From NCBI GenBank assembly GCA_002086835.1, contig MVIG01000001.1, positions 708,059 through 772,058 of the forward strand: a stretch of 64,000 nucleotides of DNA, in the 5' to 3' direction. The DNA is from Mycolicibacterium porcinum. Its GTDB lineage: Bacteria; Actinomycetota; Actinomycetes; Mycobacteriales; Mycobacteriaceae. The notes beneath the pieces are model-generated. The model saw nothing but the letters and a program-made list of their open reading frames with translations, searched no databases and was not told the origin of the DNA. Shown here piece by piece: positions 1-9,558 of this stretch (its first letter is position 1; each line of letters begins with the position of its first letter). The translations under genes and the position numbers were made by a program.

Positions 1-72
1 GGGGAACCCGGCGCGCACCCCGTCGGCCAGGACGGCGCCGGTCGGGCCGGCCAGCACGAACGAGGGGTTCAC
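1..72 (-). CDS. entC: isochorismate synthase EntC, N-terminal fragment (runs off left edge)
   Basis: Only the first 24 codons are inside the window. The peptide (PSFVLAGPTG, then GVRAGF) resembles the start of the mycobacterial isochorismate synthase that turns chorismate into isochorismate, and that gene follows the phosphatase in M. tuberculosis (Rv3215 after Rv3214). The GTG start at 72-70 overlaps the TGA of the preceding phosphatase as GTGA, which suggests translational coupling. The assignment rests on a short match plus synteny, so it is moderate. Confidence 0.5.
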   Translation of the reverse strand, partial: MNPSFVLAGPTGAVLADGVRAGFP

Positions 73-680
73 AGCGACAGGCACGGGTTGGGGTGGCCGG
101 TCAGACCCAGCGCGGTGATCTGACGCACGCCGTGCTCGAAACCGCACACCGCCAGCGAAGCGGGAACCATCGACACCCGGATGCCTTCGGACACCGGCAG
201 TTCCGTCCAGCGGGTCAGCATCGCACGGGAGAAATGCCCGTGCCCGACGAACACCACGTCCCGGGTGGGCACGTGCTCCAGCGCCAACGCCACGGCCCGA
301 TCGGCCCGGGCGCCGACCGCCGCCACGGTCTCCCCGCCCGGACAACCATGCGTCCACACCAGCCAATCCGGCACGGTCTGCCGGATCTGCGGCGTGGTCA
401 GCCCCTCGTAGTCCCCGTAATCCCACTCGGCCAGCACGGGGTTGACCTCGTCGACGTGCAGGCCGGCCAGCTCGGCGGTGACCAGCGCACGGCGCCGCGG
501 GCTGCTGATCACCAGCGGGTCGCTCAACTGCAGCTCAGCGAGGGCGGGGCGGGCCAGCACGGCCTGCTCGCGCCCGGTCTCGGTGAGTTCCAGCTCGGTG
601 CGGCCGGTGTGCCTGCCGGTCGCCGACCACTCGGTCTCGCCGTGGCGGAGCAGGATCAGGCGGTGCAGGCGGTCGCTCAC
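69..680 (-). CDS. gpm2: histidine-phosphatase family acid phosphatase (Rv3214-like)
   Basis: A 203-residue histidine phosphatase superfamily enzyme, probably cytoplasmic. The phosphohistidine motif RHGE is at residues 12-15 and the second active-site histidine lies in GHGH near residue 147. Its M. tuberculosis counterpart was first labelled a phosphoglycerate mutase (gpm2) but is described as an acid phosphatase; the physiological substrate is not visible here. I start it at GTG 680 because the conserved first strand (LILLRHG) begins seven residues later, and CAGAAT sits 7 nt upstream, fitting a leaderless mRNA. A longer frame reaching 764 would run into the ParA-like gene. The TGA overlaps the entC start, so the two probably form an operon. 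Confidence 0.85.
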   Translation of the reverse strand: MSDRLHRLILLRHGETEWSATGRHTGRTELELTETGREQAVLARPALAELQLSDPLVISSPRRRALVTAELAGLHVDEVNPVLAEWDYGDYEGLTTPQIRQTVPDWLVWTHGCPGGETVAAVGARADRAVALALEHVPTRDVVFVGHGHFSRAMLTRWTELPVSEGIRVSMVPASLAVCGFEHGVRQITALGLTGHPNPCLSL

Positions 681-738
681 ACCGGCGATTCTGCCCCACG
701 TTCCGGCAATGCCGCCGAGAGCGTGCTTGGATGAAGGT

Positions 739-1536
739 GTGACGCGAGTATTAGCGGTCGCCAATCAAAAGGGTGGGGTAGCCAAGACGACCACGGTGGC
801 ATCGCTGGGGGCGGCGATGGCCGAGCAGGGGCGTCGCGTTCTGCTGGTCGATCTGGATCCGCAAGGCTGTCTGACGTTTTCATTGGGCCATGACCCGGAC
901 AAGCTGCCGGTTTCGGTGCACGAGGTACTGCTGGGCGACGTCGAACCGGGGGCAGCCCTGGTGGAGACGGCCGAGGGGATGACGCTGCTGCCTGCCAACA
1001 TCGACTTGGCCGGCTCCGAGGCCATGCTGTTGATGCGGGCCGGGCGTGAGTACGCGCTGAAACGCGCCCTGGCCAAGGTCGAGGCCGACTTCGATGTGGT
1101 GATCATCGACTGTCCGCCGTCGCTGGGCGTGCTGACGCTCAACGGCCTGACAGCCGCGAACGAGGTGATCGTGCCGTTGCAGTGCGAGACCCTGGCGCAC
1201 CGCGGCGTGGGTCAGTTCCTGCGCACCATCTCCGACGTGCAGCAGATCACCAACCCGGATCTCGCGCTGCTGGGTGCGCTGCCGACGCTCTACGATTCGC
1301 GCACCACCCACAGCCGCGACGTACTGCTGGATGTCGCGGACCGCTACGAGCTGCCCGTGTTGGCCCCGCCGATCCCGCGCACCGTCCGGTTCGCCGAGGC
1401 CAGTGCGTCAGGATCCTCGGTGCTGGCGGGCAGGAAGAGCAAGGGGGGCCTGGCCTATCGCGAGCTGGCGCAGGCGTTGCTCAAACACTGGAAGTCCGGC
1501 AAGAAGCTCCCGACGTTCACGCCAGAGGTGGTCTAG
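739..1536 (+). CDS. ParA/Soj-like ATPase (Rv3213c-like)
   Basis: A 265-residue MinD/ParA-type ATPase. The deviant Walker A motif KGGVAKTT is at residues 11-18 and the Walker B region IIDCPPSLG is near residue 122. Such proteins dimerise on ATP and move DNA or protein cargo on the nucleoid. This is a stand-alone orphan (no ParB or parS beside it), so chromosome partitioning proper is unlikely to be its task. The GTG at 739 is chosen because the family begins directly at the first beta strand (VLAVANQKGG). It is divergent from the phosphatase gene with 58 bp between the starts, as in M. tuberculosis. Confidence 0.9.
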   Translation: MTRVLAVANQKGGVAKTTTVASLGAAMAEQGRRVLLVDLDPQGCLTFSLGHDPDKLPVSVHEVLLGDVEPGAALVETAEGMTLLPANIDLAGSEAMLLMRAGREYALKRALAKVEADFDVVIIDCPPSLGVLTLNGLTAANEVIVPLQCETLAHRGVGQFLRTISDVQQITNPDLALLGALPTLYDSRTTHSRDVLLDVADRYELPVLAPPIPRTVRFAEASASGSSVLAGRKSKGGLAYRELAQALLKHWKSGKKLPTFTPEVV

Positions 1537-1579
1537 GCCCTACTTGTTGACTGTGTCCCATGGGCAGACCCGATGCTGA

Positions 1580-1764
1580 CGAGATGAACGAAGACCTGCC
1601 GAGCATCGGGACCAGATTGCTCAGGCTCGGACAGTGGGATTGCTCCGGGGCGCCCAGATACCGGTCGCCGAGATCGCCGAGTTCCTGCGCGATCCGACCG
1701 GGCAGCAACTGGCTGCCTGGCGGACCGCACTCGATGATGAATATGCGACGAGAGGACGATCTGG
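1580..1764 (+). pseudogene. remnant of a MerR-type regulator, out of frame with the following PP2C gene
   Basis: Read in the frame of base 1580, about 60 codons give a MerR-like second half: QIAQARTVGLLRGAQIPVA is the helix after the DNA-binding wing, followed by EIAEFLRDPTG and QQLAAWRTALDDEYA, the typical dimerisation coil. The first DNA-binding part is missing: a stop at 1577 closes the frame and no start codon fits. The PP2C frame begins at 1765 in another phase. Fused MerR-PP2C proteins are known in actinobacteria, so this may be a fusion gene that lost its 5' end and suffered a frameshift near 1750. Seen: frame and motifs. Inferred: ancestral fusion. Confidence 0.6.
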
Positions 1765-2466
1765 ATGGCTTCGGTGTTACGGTCCGCGACGGCCACCGAT
1801 CAGGGGCCGGTGCGGGAGAGCAACCAGGATTCCCTGCTCGCCGACGGCATCCTGTACGCGATTGCCGACGGTTTCGGACCCGGCGGTGAGCACGCCAGCC
1901 GGATCGCGGTCGAGGTGCTGGCCGCGGGATTCGCCGCGGCGCCCGACCGTGACGGGCTGGTCGGTGCCGTCCAGCGAGCCAACGAGCAGGTGTTCGCACA
2001 CGTCAGTGCCTCGGGGACCAGTTCAGGTGCCACGCTGACCGTGGTGGCGATGTTCGGCGACGAGCAGGGTGGGCCGATGGCCATCAACATCGGGGATTCG
2101 CCGCTGAACCGGATCCGGGACGGCGTGATGTGTCAGCTCACCGATGATCACAGCGTCTCGGGGGAACTGGTGCGGGCCGGTGAGATCACCCGGGAGGAAG
2201 CCCGCTTCCACCCGCACCGCCACCTGTTGACCAGGGCGCTGGGAATCGGACCCGTCATCCGTCCGGATCTGTTCGATCTCGACTGCAGGCCGGGCGACCG
2301 ATTGGTGATCAGCAGTGACGGGTTGTTCGCCGGTGCCGAGGACGCCGAGATCGTCGTCGCCGCGGCGGATGACGAACCCGAGGTCGCGGCGCAGCGGCTG
2401 GTTCAGGTGGCCAACGATGCCGGCGGCAGCGACAACACCACGGTGATCGTGATCGACATCGGCTGA
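1765..2466 (+). CDS. PP2C-family protein serine/threonine phosphatase
   Basis: A 233-residue PPM/PP2C phosphatase catalytic domain and nothing else. Metal-binding aspartates are visible in RESNQDS (D22), ADGFG (D35), ISSDGLF and GGSDNTT (D223). The enzyme should remove phosphate from Ser/Thr residues using Mn2+ or Mg2+, probably in the cytosol because no membrane segment or signal is seen. The ATG at 1765 follows a usable AGAGGA at 1751-1756 with 8 nt spacing. Upstream lies the remnant of a MerR-like domain in another frame, so this may be the surviving catalytic half of a sensor-phosphatase fusion. It ends 7 bp from the convergent beta-propeller gene. Partner kinase unknown. Confidence 0.85.
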   Translation: MASVLRSATATDQGPVRESNQDSLLADGILYAIADGFGPGGEHASRIAVEVLAAGFAAAPDRDGLVGAVQRANEQVFAHVSASGTSSGATLTVVAMFGDEQGGPMAINIGDSPLNRIRDGVMCQLTDDHSVSGELVRAGEITREEARFHPHRHLLTRALGIGPVIRPDLFDLDCRPGDRLVISSDGLFAGAEDAEIVVAAADDEPEVAAQRLVQVANDAGGSDNTTVIVIDIG

Positions 2467-2473
2467 CGCCGGA

Positions 2474-3700
2474 TCATGCCGCGCCCAGTGCCACCAGTTC
2501 GGTTCCGCGCTGCTCGAGCACGGTGTCTCCGGCAGCCACCGGCACCACCGGTGACACGCTGGGTGTGCGGGGCAGCGCGATGTGGCGCTGTCCGGTGCCG
2601 GTCTGCGGGTCGAAGAGGTCGTAACCGTCGGTGACCGGAACCAGGAGCTGGCCGGCCATCACGGTGCCGGGGCCCACCGGGAACTGGGGACCGGCGGGGG
2701 TCACCGTGAACTTGTACTGAAGGCCTGCGGTCCCGGTGGTGCTGAAGATCAGCACCGAGTCCCCGGTCCACCAGCTGATCACGTCGCCGGAGCGGGTGGT
2801 GGTCGCCTGCGGCGCGGCCGGTTTGGGCAGCGGCAGGCTGGCGAGGGTCTTTCCGGTCTCGTCGATGATGTTCACCATCGGCCTCGGGGTGGGCAGGTAG
2901 ACCGCCGTCGTGGTGCCCGACACGGCGACCACCTGGGCCCCGGACTCGTCGGTGACGTCCTGCAGTTCGACGTAACGCACGTCGGGGGTGTCCTCTTCGT
3001 CGGCCGGGCGCAGCAGCGTCAGCCGGATGAACTTGCTCTTCGGGCAGGACTCCAGCACCGACACCGCCGAGGAACTCGCCGCGGCCGACAGCTTGCGGCA
3101 CACCGGCTGGGCCGGTACGTCCGGCTTGATGCGGGCGTCCAGGGCGCCGTAGGACAGCATGCGAACCATGTCCGAGCGCCACAGCTCCAGGCGACTGTCC
3201 CCGGCGGAGAGCACCGTGGAGCCGTCGGAGGACAGCCGGACCTCGGGGTCGGCGTACGCGGTACGGGCCGGCCCGCGTCTGCCGGTCTTGCCGTCGACGG
3301 TGCTGACCTGTCCGCAGCCGCGGGCGTCCGGATACACGCCGACCGCGTACTGGTACACCGCGGTCACTCCGCACAGCTCGAGGTCGCGTGCGTAGCTCCA
3401 CAACACCGCGCCGGTGACCGGGTCCCGGCCCTCGACAGTGGAGCCGTCGCCGGTCACCACCGACCCGCCGGCGAGCACGGGTTCGGTGGTCTTCGGGCTT
3501 TGTGTGGTCCACAGCTGCTGCAGACCGGCCGGTACCTCGCGTGCCGGCGTCAGGTAGGGGACAGGTGCGGCGGCAGGCCTGCTGTTGGTGGCCCGGGCAT
3601 CACTGGTCCACCAGATCAGGCCGGCCGCCAGCGCGACGATCACGACGATGGCCGCCGCGGCAACCATGTCGCCGCGGGTGCGGCGTTCGGGTTTGACCAT
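2474..3700 (-). CDS. membrane-anchored beta-propeller protein (Rv3212-like)
   Basis: A 408-residue protein of a mycobacterial family with no established role. A single hydrophobic segment (about residues 11-30, AAAAIVVIVALAAGLIWW) after a short basic N-terminus anchors it, and the remaining 375 residues should be outside the cytoplasm. This part has repeated beta-strand blades with turns such as GGSVVTGDGSTVEGRDPVTG, like PQQ-type beta-propellers. Three cysteines could form disulfides. It begins 27 bp after the rhlE stop on the same strand, so it is probably transcribed with the helicase gene, an order shared with M. tuberculosis Rv3211-Rv3212. Confidence 0.75.
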   Translation of the reverse strand: MVKPERRTRGDMVAAAAIVVIVALAAGLIWWTSDARATNSRPAAAPVPYLTPAREVPAGLQQLWTTQSPKTTEPVLAGGSVVTGDGSTVEGRDPVTGAVLWSYARDLELCGVTAVYQYAVGVYPDARGCGQVSTVDGKTGRRGPARTAYADPEVRLSSDGSTVLSAGDSRLELWRSDMVRMLSYGALDARIKPDVPAQPVCRKLSAAASSSAVSVLESCPKSKFIRLTLLRPADEEDTPDVRYVELQDVTDESGAQVVAVSGTTTAVYLPTPRPMVNIIDETGKTLASLPLPKPAAPQATTTRSGDVISWWTGDSVLIFSTTGTAGLQYKFTVTPAGPQFPVGPGTVMAGQLLVPVTDGYDLFDPQTGTGQRHIALPRTPSVSPVVPVAAGDTVLEQRGTELVALGAA

Positions 3701-3727
3701 GGACCGGTGTCGTCAGGTCTTCCGGCG

Positions 3728-5227
3728 TCAGCCGGCCGCGGCGGTCTCGGTCTTGCGGGGACGGCGCCGGCGGCGGCGACGTGCGGCGGTCGACGCATCG
3801 CCCGCGGTGTCTTCCGACTCGGTCGCCGGTGCGGCATCGCCGTTGTCCTGCGCGGCAGGAGCGGAGCCCTCGGGATGTCCGTTGGACGACTGGCCGCCGC
3901 GGGTGCGCCGCCGGGTGCGGGTCCTGGTCTTGGCCGGCCGATCCGCGTCCGCCGAGGAGATGCGCTTCTCGTCGGGGCTGCGCTTGGCCGCGGCCTTGCG
4001 GGGTTCGCCGATCTGGCCGGTGACATCGGCCGGGATACCCAACTCTTCGTAGATGTGCGGTGAGCTGGAGTAGGTCTCGGCGGGATCGGGGCAGCCCAAC
4101 TCCAGCGCCTTGTCGATGGTCTCCCAACGGGTCAGCTCGTCCCAGTCGACCAGGGTGATCGCGACGCCGGTCTTGCCGGCGCGGCCGGTACGGCCGATGC
4201 GGTGCACGTAGGCCTGTTCGTCCTCGGGGCACTGGTAGTTGATGACGTGCGTGACGTCGTCGATGTCGATGCCGCGGGCCGCGACGTCGGTGGCGACCAG
4301 CACGTCGATCGCTCCGGTGCGGAAGGACTTCAGGGCCTTCTCGCGGGCGGCCTGGCCCAGGTCGCCGTGCACGGCGCCGACCTTGAACCCGCGCTCGGCC
4401 AGTTCGTCGGACACCTTCTGCGCGGTGCGCTTGGTGCGCGTGAAGATCATCGTGGCGCCGCGGCCTTCGGCCTGCAGGATCCGGCTGACCAGTTCCGACT
4501 TGTCCAGGGCGTGGGCCCGGTAGACGAACTGCTCGGTGGTGTCGTGGGTGGCCGCCGAGTGCGGGGCCTCGGCCCGGATGTGGGTCGGCTGGTTCATGAA
4601 CGTGCGGGCCAGCGTGATGATCGGGTCCGGCATGGTCGCCGAGAACAGCATCGACTGCCGGTCGTCGGGGGTCAGCCGCAGGATGCGCTCGATATCGGGC
4701 AGGAAGCCCAGGTCCAGCATCTCGTCGGCCTCGTCGAGCACCAGCACGGACAGCCCGCCCAGCTGCAGGTGTCCCTGCTGGGCCAGGTCGAGCAGCCGGC
4801 CCGGGGTGCCGACGACGACGTCGACGCCCTTGCGCAGCGCCTCGATCTGCGGCTCGTACGGACGGCCGCCGTAGATCGAGGTGACGGAGAACTTGCGGTC
4901 GCCGGTGGTCAGGTACTTGGCGGCTCCGGCGAGGTCGTCGTACACCTGCAGACACAGTTCGCGGGTGGGCACCACGATCAGGGCCCGGGGAGTGCCGTTG
5001 AGCGGGCGGGTTTCGTCAGAGGAGACGCGGTGCAGCAGCGGGATACCGAACGCATAGGTCTTGCCCATACCGGTGCGGGCCTGACCGATCAGATCGTCGC
5101 CGGCCAGCGCCAGCGGGAGGGTCAGCTCTTGGATGGCAAAGGGATGTTGGATGCCGTTCTCGCTGAGTGCGCGGACAATTTCGTCGCGGACGCCGAGCTC
5201 GGCAAACGTTTTATTTACGTGGGTCAT
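3728..5227 (-). CDS. rhlE: DEAD-box ATP-dependent RNA helicase RhlE
   Basis: A 499-residue cytoplasmic DEAD-box helicase that unwinds RNA in ribosome assembly or RNA decay. The Q motif glutamine is at residue 33, Walker A ARTGMGKT at 50-57, DEAD in [12 protein letters not shown] near 165, SAT in LFSATMPD, and the C-terminal RecA lobe holds HRIGRTGR. About the last 110 residues are a basic, low-complexity tail rich in Arg, Lys, Ala and Pro, ending in an RRRRRR run, probably an RNA-binding or degradosome-contacting tail. ATG 5227 is preferred because the Q-motif helix starts directly after it; the upstream in-frame extension has no family-like features. A 295-bp leader separates it from the divergent ferritin-like gene. 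Confidence 0.93.
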   Translation of the reverse strand: MTHVNKTFAELGVRDEIVRALSENGIQHPFAIQELTLPLALAGDDLIGQARTGMGKTYAFGIPLLHRVSSDETRPLNGTPRALIVVPTRELCLQVYDDLAGAAKYLTTGDRKFSVTSIYGGRPYEPQIEALRKGVDVVVGTPGRLLDLAQQGHLQLGGLSVLVLDEADEMLDLGFLPDIERILRLTPDDRQSMLFSATMPDPIITLARTFMNQPTHIRAEAPHSAATHDTTEQFVYRAHALDKSELVSRILQAEGRGATMIFTRTKRTAQKVSDELAERGFKVGAVHGDLGQAAREKALKSFRTGAIDVLVATDVAARGIDIDDVTHVINYQCPEDEQAYVHRIGRTGRAGKTGVAITLVDWDELTRWETIDKALELGCPDPAETYSSSPHIYEELGIPADVTGQIGEPRKAAAKRSPDEKRISSADADRPAKTRTRTRRRTRGGQSSNGHPEGSAPAAQDNGDAAPATESEDTAGDASTAARRRRRRRPRKTETAAAG

Positions 5228-5522
5228 GGTGGGTGGAGGTGGCCTTTCACTGTCAAACCTCATGGGCATCCAGCGCACACGGAGTTCGACGGTGAAACGG
5301 TCGGGTTCGCCCGGACAAAGGTTCGTATCCTCGGCGCTGCCGATCCGTTGGGCCCAGCTCCACAGGGCGGGCCAACTGCGTGCACGCACATTTCCTGGTA
5401 GCGGTTCGGGCGCCGAAATTGTCGGCTCGAAGCCGTTACCACATGCCATTGTAGCTGGTCGCGGGATCTGGGCCGATTTGCCAGCCGATCATGGCCTGCC
5501 GGCGGCGTCTAGAGTTGGCCTC
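5228..5522. other. intergenic region between rhlE and the ferritin-like gene
   Basis: This 295-bp divergent region carries the rhlE 5' leader and the promoter of the ferritin-like gene. An in-frame extension of rhlE runs through most of it, but the encoded peptide is Pro/Arg-rich without any conserved pattern. Apart from the -10 box at 5510-5515 I see no clear operator, repeat or RNA structure. Confidence 0.5.
5510..5515 (+). promoter_or_regulatory. -10 box for a leaderless ferritin-like mRNA
   Basis: TAGAGT fits TANNNT and ends 7 nt before ATG 5523, so transcription should begin at or next to the start codon. No Shine-Dalgarno sequence is present before that ATG, which agrees with a leaderless transcript. 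Confidence 0.5.
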
Positions 5523-6221
5523 ATGAATTCGCCTCAGCCTGCCGCGGAACAGATCGCCAAACCGGTCGATTCGGGCGTGTCGGCGGATCATCCGGGCGTC
5601 AACGAGTTGTTCGCGGTGCTGGCCTACGGCGAGGTCGCCGCGTTCTACCGGCTGACCGAAGAAGCGCGCATGGCGCCCAACCTGCGGGGCCGGATCAACA
5701 TGGCGAGCATGGCCGCCGCGGAGATGGCCCACTACGAGCTCTTGCGGGATGCGTTGGAGCACAGGGGAGTTGACGTCGTCCCGGCGATGACGAAGTACGC
5801 GTCCGCCCTGGAGAACTATCACCGGATGACCACTCCGAGCACGTGGCTGGAGGCGTTGGTCAAGACCTACATCGGCGATGCGCTCGCCGCGGATTTCTAC
5901 CTGGAGATCGCCGACGCCCTGCCCGAAGCGGTGGCGACGGTGGTGCGTGCGGTGCTGTCCGAAACCGGGCATTCACAGTTCGTGGTCGCCGAGGTGCGGG
6001 CGGCGGTGACGGCCAGCGATCGCCAGCGCCACCGGTTGGCGCTGTGGGCGCGTCGTCTGCTCGGAGAGGCCGTCACCCAGGCGCAGTTCGTGCTGGCCGA
6101 TCACGACGAACTCGTCGACCTGGTGATGTCCAGCGGTGAGGGTCTGACCCAGCTGGCCGAGTTCTTCGGCCGGCTGCAGAACACCCACCAGTCCCGGATG
6201 CAGGAACTGGGCCTGGCGTAA
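5523..6221 (+). CDS. ferritin-like fold protein (Rv3210c-like)
   Basis: A 232-residue, mostly helical cytoplasmic protein. Metal-ligand-like residues occur in the order expected of a four-helix ferritin-like fold: E in LAYGEVAAFYRL, the AAEMAHYELL block (E and H) and the SETGHSQFVVAE block (E, H and E). This resembles the MiaE-type tRNA hydroxylase/ferritin-like family, so a di-iron oxidase or hydroxylase is possible, but no substrate can be read from the sequence. Synteny matches Rv3210c, next to rhlE. The ATG at 5523 follows the promoter motif by 7 nt. Confidence 0.75.
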   Translation: MNSPQPAAEQIAKPVDSGVSADHPGVNELFAVLAYGEVAAFYRLTEEARMAPNLRGRINMASMAAAEMAHYELLRDALEHRGVDVVPAMTKYASALENYHRMTTPSTWLEALVKTYIGDALAADFYLEIADALPEAVATVVRAVLSETGHSQFVVAEVRAAVTASDRQRHRLALWARRLLGEAVTQAQFVLADHDELVDLVMSSGEGLTQLAEFFGRLQNTHQSRMQELGLA

Positions 6222-6259
6222 TACTCGCCAGACCCAGTTGCCGTCGATCGATTCGGTGG

Positions 6260-7063
6260 CTACTGCGTGCAGGTGGTGATCATCGTGTTGTTGGCCTGCG
6301 CGACCAGCACGGCACCCGCTGCGTCGGTGATGGAGCAGTTGAGTTGGCCTGCGACGCTGGTCGCGGTCACGGACTTCAGCGTCACGCCCGGGTTGAGCAC
6401 CACGGTCTTGGTCCACGGCAGCGCGACGTTGATGTCGGTCTGCAGGGCGCCCTGCGCGTCGGTGTAGACGATGGTCACCAGGTCGATGAGCTGCCGGGTG
6501 CCGGTCACGGTGTAGGTGACGGCGTTCGGGGTCGCGACCCCGGCGGGCGGTTCCGCCGCGGCGGGCGGTGCGGGCGCGGGTGTCGCGGTGGCGCTGGGCG
6601 TCGGCGTCAGCGTGGTGACGGTTTCGGGTGACAGAGGAGCGGTCGGCGCTGCCCGTGGCGGGACCGGCTTCGAGGTGGCGTCCTGCGCGGGCTGGGTGGT
6701 CTGGGTCGGCTGCGCCGACGGGGAGGTCAGGGTGGCCGACACCGAGCCACTGTCTCCGCCGCCGAGGATCACCACGGTGCAGATGACCGCGATCAGCAAG
6801 ATCGCGCCTGCCACGCCGGCCACCCAGATCCAGCGCCGGTCGATGGGGTCCTCGTAGAACGTGACGTCGTCGTCGTAGTCCGCGTCGTAGTCGTCGTAAT
6901 CGGCGTCGTAGTCCGGCTGGGCGTCGGTGGGGTAACTGCTGTGGCCCGCCGCGTAGTCGGTCCGGTAGTCGGGGGTGTAGCCGGAGTACCCGCTCGGCTC
7001 ATACGGGCGGTCCCCGAAGCGCTCGGTCGGGGTGGTGTCGTACGGCGAATAATGCCTGGTCAT
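6260..7063 (-). CDS. MmpS-like single-pass membrane protein with Tyr/Asp-rich N-terminus
   Basis: A 267-residue type II membrane protein. Residues 1-75 are cytoplasmic and rich in Tyr, Asp and Thr with repeated DYDADYDD-like units. A transmembrane helix follows a basic RRW at about residues 77-101. Next comes a Pro/Thr/Ala linker of about 75 residues, and then a C-terminal beta domain with the MmpS pattern (VTYTVTGT, IVYTDAQGALQ, LPWTKTV, LNCSITDAAGA, paired Cys). MmpS proteins help MmpL transporters export lipids or siderophores, but there is no mmpL gene here, so the role is open. Rv3209 sits at this place in M. tuberculosis but is shorter. Confidence 0.75.
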   Translation of the reverse strand: MTRHYSPYDTTPTERFGDRPYEPSGYSGYTPDYRTDYAAGHSSYPTDAQPDYDADYDDYDADYDDDVTFYEDPIDRRWIWVAGVAGAILLIAVICTVVILGGGDSGSVSATLTSPSAQPTQTTQPAQDATSKPVPPRAAPTAPLSPETVTTLTPTPSATATPAPAPPAAAEPPAGVATPNAVTYTVTGTRQLIDLVTIVYTDAQGALQTDINVALPWTKTVVLNPGVTLKSVTATSVAGQLNCSITDAAGAVLVAQANNTMITTCTQ

Positions 7064-7294
7064 GGGGCTGCCCCAGTCGTCTCGTCCAATATCGAAACTG
7101 ATGCTATCGAGGCAGAAGTGACAGATGAGGTTGAGCTCAAGGCGTGTCGGTCACGGTCCGGACTCGGTTCGGTCTCTGCGTTTCGCGCACGGCGTAGGCA
7201 ACTCCGCACCCGCTGGCGCCGACGGGGTCCGACGGTCTACTAGCCTGCTCAGGGAAGTCGACAAACGACGCGAGAAAAGAAAGAAGGGTCCAGC

Positions 7295-7534
7295 GTGGAG
7301 GTCAAAATCGGTGTCACGGACAGCCCGCGCGAGCTGACCTTCAACAGCGCGCAGACACCCACCGAGGTGGAGCAGCAGGTCACCGAGGCACTCGCCAAGG
7401 AATCGGGTGTGCTGGCGCTGACCGATGAGAAGGGACGGCGATTCCTGGTGCAGAACAGCCGGATCGCCTACGTAGAGATCGGCGCCGCCGATGTGCGCCG
7501 GGTGGGCTTCGGCGTGGGCGCCGAAACCGCCTGA
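7295..7534 (+). CDS. DUF3107 family protein (TB9.4-like)
   Basis: A 79-residue protein with a compact alpha/beta pattern starting at GTG 7295 (MEVKIGVTDSPREL). The DUF3107 family is widespread in actinobacteria; the M. tuberculosis relative is Rv3208A (TB9.4), of unknown function. A GAAAGAAGGG stretch about 7 nt upstream can serve as ribosome binding site. It ends 3 bp from the convergent TetR gene, as in M. tuberculosis. No catalytic residues are recognised. Confidence 0.85.
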   Translation: MEVKIGVTDSPRELTFNSAQTPTEVEQQVTEALAKESGVLALTDEKGRRFLVQNSRIAYVEIGAADVRRVGFGVGAETA

Positions 7535-7537
7535 GAT

Positions 7538-8278
<741 letters not shown>

Positions 8279-8395
8279 TCAGATCTGTCGCGCGGTCGTT
8301 GCGAAACGGGCGCGGGTTTCGAAATGACACCAGCGTGGTCACGGCATAGCTGCGCCGAGAACCGATCCACAGGAGTCTGTGCCATTCTGGTTCCC

Positions 8396-9433
8396 GTGAC
8401 CTACGACCCGGGACGTCGCGGGGGTGGCCGTGTCCCGGCGCTGCGCAACGAGTGGCGGGAGCCGCTACGCGCTCAGCGAGATCCGATCGCCGTCGATTCA
8501 GGACGAGCCAGATCGAACAGGGACGACCACCAGCAGTGGCGTAAACAGACGTGGATCGGCCGATTCGTATCCACATACGGCTGGCGCGCGTACGCGTTGC
8601 CGGTGCTGATCGTGCTGACCGTGGTGGTGGTCTACCAGACCATCACCGGCACCAGCGCGCCGCACGCCGCCCAGGAAGAAGAGGGCCCGGTGCAGGGCCC
8701 GCCCACCATCGACGTGGCCAGCACCTCGATTATCGGTGCGCCGCCCAAGGGCCTGACCCAGTTCGACGCGAACCTGCCGACCGGGATCCTGCCGGCAGGC
8801 GGTCAGTTCACCGAGGCCGGGGCGCGGACCTGGCGGATCGTGCCGGGCACCACCCCCAAGATCGGTGAGGGCACCACGAAATCCTTCACCTACTCCGTCG
8901 AGGTCGAGGACGGCGTGGACACCACCGCGTTCGGCGGTGACGAAGGGTTCGCCCACATGGTCAGTGAGACCCTGGCCAACCCGAAGAGCTGGACGCACAA
9001 CGGGTTGTTCGCCTTCACTCGAGTGGACGCCGGCAGCGGCGTCGAACCCGACTTCCGGGTGTCGTTGACCTCGCCGATGACGGTGCGCGAGGGCTGCGGG
9101 TACGACATCGAGCTGGAGTCCTCCTGCTACAACCCGTCCTACGACGGCAATCAACCCCGGGTGTTCGTCAACGAGGCCCGGTGGGTTCGCGGCGCGGTGC
9201 CGTTCCAGGGGGACATCGGCTCCTACCGGCAGTACCTGATCAACCATGAGGTTGGTCACGCCATCGGCTACCAGCGGCACGAGGCCTGCGAGGCCAACGG
9301 CAAGCTGGCCCCGATCATGATGCAGCAGACGTTCTCCACCTCGAACGACGACGCCGCCAAGTTCGACCCGGGAACCGTCAAGGCTGATGGCCTGACCTGC
9401 CGGTTCAATCCCTGGCCTTACCCGATCGCCTGA
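8396..9433 (+). CDS. DUF3152 secreted or membrane-anchored metalloprotease-like protein
   Basis: A 345-residue protein (Rv3207c-like). A basic N-terminus of about 60 residues precedes one hydrophobic helix (LPVLIVLTVVVVYQTI), so the bulk should be extracytoplasmic. The conserved domain occupies the last 200 residues and contains HEVGH at 284-288 with another histidine at 295 (HExxHxxGxxxH), the layout of a zinc-peptidase site, although to my knowledge activity is unproven. Cysteine pairs (REGCGY, ESSCYNP, HEAC, LTCRF) suggest disulfides. GTG 8396 is used because it opens the basic segment shared with relatives. It follows a 200-bp region divergent from tetR. Confidence 0.8.
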   Translation: MTYDPGRRGGGRVPALRNEWREPLRAQRDPIAVDSGRARSNRDDHQQWRKQTWIGRFVSTYGWRAYALPVLIVLTVVVVYQTITGTSAPHAAQEEEGPVQGPPTIDVASTSIIGAPPKGLTQFDANLPTGILPAGGQFTEAGARTWRIVPGTTPKIGEGTTKSFTYSVEVEDGVDTTAFGGDEGFAHMVSETLANPKSWTHNGLFAFTRVDAGSGVEPDFRVSLTSPMTVREGCGYDIELESSCYNPSYDGNQPRVFVNEARWVRGAVPFQGDIGSYRQYLINHEVGHAIGYQRHEACEANGKLAPIMMQQTFSTSNDDAAKFDPGTVKADGLTCRFNPWPYPIA

Positions 9434-9558
9434 TCCCGCGACTGTGTCCGGATTCCGTCGCGGTGGCCGGGGCGCGGGAAGCATGAGCAGCGGATTACCG
9501 TTGTGGGTACGAGGAGCTGGGACGATGAACCGACCCAACAGATCTGAGGAGACATACG

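Noticed and set aside
5228-5449. N-terminal extension of RhlE
   Set aside because: The extra 74 residues show no conserved pattern and the helicase Q-motif helix begins right after ATG 5227.
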